The notes beneath the pieces were generated by a model. The model was not told the DNA's origin and did no database searches. It worked only from the letters and a program-made list of their open reading frames with translations. A stretch of 64,000 nucleotides of DNA from Nematostella vectensis (Eukaryota > Cnidaria > Anthozoa > Actiniaria > Edwardsiidae): contig NC_064036.1 in NCBI RefSeq assembly GCF_932526225.1, forward strand, positions 7,757,519-7,821,518, given 5' to 3'. Positions 63,617 to 64,000 of this stretch are shown here, piece after piece. Made by a program: the position numbers and the translations under genes. Each line of letters starts with the position of its first letter. Position 1 is the first letter of the stretch.

Positions 63617-64000
63617 CCTGAGTATCAGGCCATCCTATGTTTCTATCACGTCGGCGAGAAACAAGACAAGGGCCTGATACAAGTACTGTTCAAATCGCAT
63701 GTTCTCATGCCGGATTCCGGCATGACTGCTGATTGGTAAAAAAAAACAAAGGGTACTCAAATTGGAGGCGCTGATTGGATCAGCTATATATAGTACCTTA
63801 ACCGGTCGACTGCTGTACAGGCCCCGAAACGATCCCAGGACCCGAAATGATCCCGTGACCCGAAACGATACCGAGGAGTCCCCGAAATCAACTCCACGGA
63901 ATTGCGGTAATGGACAAAGGGAAAGCAGAAGAAAGCACTTCCAATTCTTAAAGCATAATTAAGGGTTGACAGCAAATCTATTTCTAACTTAAATTCCAAT
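63617..64000. other. ILKAP upstream intron, no exon seen
   Basis: It contains a 19-base palindrome CATGCCGGATTCCGGCATG at 63706-63724 and three CCCGAAAYGATCCC units at 63824-63870. I find no further ILKAP exon. Confidence 0.45.

Overview
This window looks like nuclear DNA from a cnidarian, most likely a sea anemone of the Nematostella type. That is an inference from gene content, not from any database search. Genes carry many small GT-AG introns, two receptors are intronless, bases are AT-rich, and short inverted-repeat transposons and minisatellites are frequent. I assembled the genes by hand: every exon join below keeps reading frame and phase and has AG and GT ends, with one GC donor.

Layout. 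(1) 1-13943, plus: a very large secreted-type protein with no start in the window. It has 16 chitin-binding type-2 (peritrophin-A/CBM14) domains alternating with 17 copies of a 4-cysteine mini-domain I do not recognise, joined by Thr-rich linkers. (2) 13947-20401: two copies of a terminal-inverted-repeat transposon family on either side of an intronless class A GPCR (16968-18014, plus). (3) 20862-27888, minus: a sperm cation-channel subunit, best matched to CatSper4, with S4, the TQDGW pore and S6 readable. Its introns hold a piggyBac-like MITE, a 30-bp minisatellite and a 1.5-kb array of a 16-bp repeat. (4) 30771-31652, minus: a 293-residue single-exon ORF of unknown function. (5) 34000-40390, minus: a Pur-alpha homologue with three Pur repeats. 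(6) 41761-49534, minus: FAF2/UBXD8 in 14 exons (UBA, membrane hairpin, UAS, coiled coil, UBX). (7) 50359-51309, plus: a second intronless GPCR. (8) 51983-59591, plus: a 17-exon predicted P-loop ATPase of the ABC_ATPase (PF09818) type with an Arg/Gly-rich N-terminus. (9) 60722-63492, minus, running off the right edge: a PP2C phosphatase matching ILKAP.

The genes do not form a pathway; this is ordinary metazoan gene order. The strongest unexplained pattern is that many tandem repeats here are copies of exon edges, that is a splice acceptor or donor plus adjoining coding bases, or the end of a coding exon. This occurs in the chitin-binding gene (two places plus a dead exon), CatSper4, Pur-alpha, the ATPase and ILKAP (two places). 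In ILKAP one duplicated acceptor is in frame, and the C-terminal tail is read out of a minisatellite. The other main candidate for novelty is the mini-domain repeat of gene 1.
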